NCBI GenBank assembly: GCA_013398175.1
Contig: VZRZ01000595.1
Location: 1 to 64,000, forward strand
Direction: 5' to 3'
DNA: 64,000 bases
Source of the DNA: Climacteris rufus
Taxonomy: Eukaryota; Chordata; Aves; Passeriformes; Climacteridae
Part shown: piece by piece, positions 61,149 to 64,000 of the stretch
How positions within the stretch are numbered: position 1 is the first letter of the stretch
Layout: each line of letters opens with the position of its first letter
The notes under the pieces: generated by a model
The model's input: only the letters and a program-made list of their open reading frames with translations
Databases searched by the model: none
What the model was told of the DNA's origin: nothing
Translations under genes and position numbers: made by a program

Positions 61149-64000
61149 TAAGAAGAGAAGGAAAGAGGCCCTTTCTCTGGTTCACTGGAGAGAGATTCCC
61201 CTTCCTCCATGATTTTTTAAATGAAGTCAATTTTCTATTTCAGTTTGTTATTGTTGGTTTATCAGTTTCACTTGGAACATGTCTGTCTTTATCTTTCATC
61301 TTTCTCATTTAGTCATACTTAAAGACAGTAGCTATTTATCAAATATAAAGGCTTGAATAAAGCAGTTGTCAGAAAATTAAAAAAAAAATAGAAATGAACA
61401 ACTGGGGATTGAGACACCTGTGTATATCCATAATTTGTTAGATTATCTGTTAGATTAGTTATTTGTTAGATTAGTTTTAATTTAGTCCAGAACTCAAAAC
61501 TTTAGTGGAGTAATTCTTAGATCTCTAGGTTGTTGTCCTTCATTTCTTGTAAAATACCTTGTCAGACGAAAGTTGAGATGGTAAAGATTCTTGTAAGTAC
61601 CTTTCATCTGTGAAACGGAAGTGCTTGGAGGGCAGTAGTTTTTATACCTGGAAGAGCCTTTGAATACTTGAAAGTATTATTAGCATTCTGGCTTTGGAAC
61701 CCTCATTGTTAATGGCAGAAACAGTCCTACATTTGTCTTTGGTCTTATATATATGCAAAAGTATTCAATGTGCATTTCTTTTTCAGTCAGAAGAGCTAAA
61801 CCTTTTACAGAAGTTTGAGAATAGGGTCCTGTGCATTAAAAAAATCTGGGGTTTTTTGAACACGTCTTTTAAATTATCAGGGCTAGTAACTGGTTTGCCT
61901 TTACAGTAAGGAATTGTACCCCTTACTGGCTATGATCTGTTAATATGTGAGTATGTTTTGGGCATTAGAACTAAATTACCATCCTTGTTTTTCATCACCC
62001 TAGTGATTTTACTTGTGTGGTTGTTTATGTCAGGTCTACCAAATTAGGGCTTTACAACTCCTGTTTTTTCCCATTATATAATTATCTAGGTTATTATAAG
62101 AAATAAGCAGATTTGTGAACTTCTGAAAGTTTTATTTTTCTTATGTACTAAAAGCTAGCAACTAAAGGGTCAGTGAAGATACCGGAGAAAAAGTATGGGT
62201 TGTTCTAACGTATTTAAAAAGCTTCTTTATGTGCCAGACGACAGCGATCTGAGAATACTGCACTGTGTGTGGTGTGCGTTTGGGGTTTTTTGTTACTATT
62301 TTTTTTAGATGAGACAAGGATCAAGTCTGACCCTGTTTCTTTCCCATGTTCTATTACTAATTGTTCAAAGAAAACTTGGCAGTCTTTTTGCAGTTCTAAA
62401 GCTGATACCTTCTCTCTTAACCCCATTCATTTGTTGTTGGCTGGAATAGAAACAGTGTTGAGGTTTCTGTGGGGCTTTCTTTCAGAGAGGTGGGATAAGA
62501 CCCTGTGTCACTAATGCTCTCTGGCACACTCTTTGTGATCTGAGTAACCCATGTAGTTAGGAATGCATGCAGTTTTGCTCACCAAGGTACATGAACAGAA
62601 CTAGTGTTGTTCCCCAAAATGTAGTAAAAGGTCTGTTGAGATTTGCATGGCTTTTAGACTGCTCAGTAAGAAATAAGGGTTGTTTGGGTTTTGAGAAGTA
62701 TTAGCAGTTTTTGTTTGCTTATCCAGGAATTTTGTACTCAGAGCATTATAGACTATGAAAGTAACCAGTAGAATACGACATTTCTCTTTCAGCTATTGTT
62801 TTGTGTAGCAGTTGCTAGGAATGGTGAAGGTTACCAAATGTCTTCACGACCTCACTTGAAAGAAATTCCATTCTTTACCTTTGGCTTTTAGGAGATTCAA
62901 TAATTGCTACATTTGTGTTGATAAATTCTTGCTTTGAGTATAAAAATGCTTAACTTCTTTTTGTGAGATAGAAATAACAAATGACAAATCCACAAGTAAT
63001 GGAGTGAAAATTGCAGGAATGCATTAGTTTTTATGTTATTACTGATGATTATGATAGTACAAGGAATGCTTTTAGCAATCCTAATTTCATGAAAAAATCA
63101 GGAAAATGATTACAATATCCTCATTTATATAATGCTTGGCCTTTTGGGGCAGTGACTTTTTTTTTCTTTATTGTGCAGTGTAGCTAATAAAAATGATGTA
63201 TACTACTTAGCAATAGCTAATAAACTAGAAGAAGTAAAATATACTTAATGTTACAACAAGAAAAATTATTATCACTCCTGTTGGGGAAAATGTAGTGTTT
63301 TTTCTTGTTATCTCTCAATATTTGAGGTTTGACTTAATACTTATAAAGAGCTTTTATCTATAATGGAGTCCAGGTTTTTAATTCATTGAAGTATGCTTGA
63401 AATTTGTACCCCATCTATTATTAAAATATGAGTTGAAAACTGGAACTATTTGGTTCTGAGCATCTTTGATAATTTGCTCTTAACCCTTCACTTTTTCCCA
63501 CTTCTTAGCCATTATAACAATCCTATATCACAAGAAAATTATGGAACTCCATTCATAAATGTGTGACTGTGAATGTAATGTGAAATTGTGAAATTGTTTT
63601 TTACAGTGCTTTTCATCCAGCAAGTGCCTAGGAAGTCAAAATATAGGTTTATTTGGGAGTTTCTCATATAAATTTAAATGGAGGTAAGAGTGTCAGGATG
63701 AGCTACGTTGGCTACTGGAACTGCAGACCTAGTTTTGGAAGGGGAGGTTCAGAGACATGCAAGGTACCAAGCAGAGCTATCTGCTGTTCTGCAGCTCTTA
63801 GTCCTGCTGGCTGGGGAGGGCCTGTCTGCTTTGCATTAAGGGTGTTGGGCAGCTCAAGTGCAACAGAAGTAATTCAGGTCCAGTGAGCGCAATGTTTAGC
63901 AGGACCTTCTGTTCAATAGGCCTTCTGTTCAAGAATTTCAGAGAAGGGAGTTGGCAAAACAGAAATGCATAGTCTTTCAGGGAGAATGTATTCCCTATAC
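61149..64000 (+). other. LAMA2 intron 3, remainder; no exon seen
   Basis: AT-rich sequence. A short tandem array of GTTAGATTA units lies at about 61437-61475. The last 300 bases (63690-63945) are locally GC-richer and hold a short direct repeat of CCTTCTGTTCAA. I found no stretch matching the expected LAMA2 exon 4 (which in human begins with the residues after LDLQQ), so the exon presumably lies beyond the window. Confidence 0.5.

Noticed and set aside
63690..63945. GC-richer stretch with an open frame near the window end, considered as LAMA2 exon 4
   Set aside because: The translation does not match the laminin N-terminal domain sequence expected after exon 3, and no convincing splice sites frame it.

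Overview
The window is vertebrate, almost certainly avian, nuclear DNA. It is AT-rich and intronic. It contains five groups of CR1-type LINE fragments (the dominant bird retroposon), two avian-style endogenous retroviral pieces, and two exons whose translation is clearly laminin alpha-2 (LAMA2) on the + strand. No prokaryotic features, operons, CRISPR arrays, tRNAs or rRNAs are visible.

Layout. 1-342 is a CpG-rich block that resembles the 5' end of an mRNA and is not explained; it stops at a single N (343). 458-1845 holds three diverged copies of a roughly 300-bp repeat. 1691-2781 is repeated, apparently exactly, at 2783-3873 with one N between the copies, most likely an assembly duplication. 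4800-7103 holds two CR1 pieces. About 7.1-26.3 kb is featureless intron-like DNA with a 35-bp perfect tandem duplication (13016-13085), a 21-bp palindrome (14687-14707) and an assembly gap (19893-20007) whose two edges carry the same sequence. 26292-27392 is a solo LTR with near-perfect 5-bp target-site duplications. 28790-30970 is a CR1 fragment apparently cut by a retroviral LTR, followed by a tRNA-Lys-type primer binding site and a broken gag-like region. 30.9-45.0 kb is intron-like with simple repeats. 45015-46220 is another CR1. 55215-55385 and 59446-59558 are LAMA2 exons 2 and 3. 60380-61148 is an antisense CR1 with an internal deletion.

The only host gene I can support is LAMA2. The two exons encode the start of its laminin N-terminal (LN) domain. 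They are 171 and 113 nt long with intron phases 1, 1 and 0, the same as human exons 2 and 3. Exon 1 (signal peptide) and exon 4 were not found. If exon 1 lies before base 1, then about 55 kb here is intron 1; alternatively part of it is upstream flank. I did not find a new biological system. The points most worth checking are the N-joined duplication, the unexplained mRNA-like leader at 1-342, the ERV-in-CR1 nesting, and TAAT-rich non-repetitive blocks around LAMA2 exons 2-3 that could be conserved enhancers.
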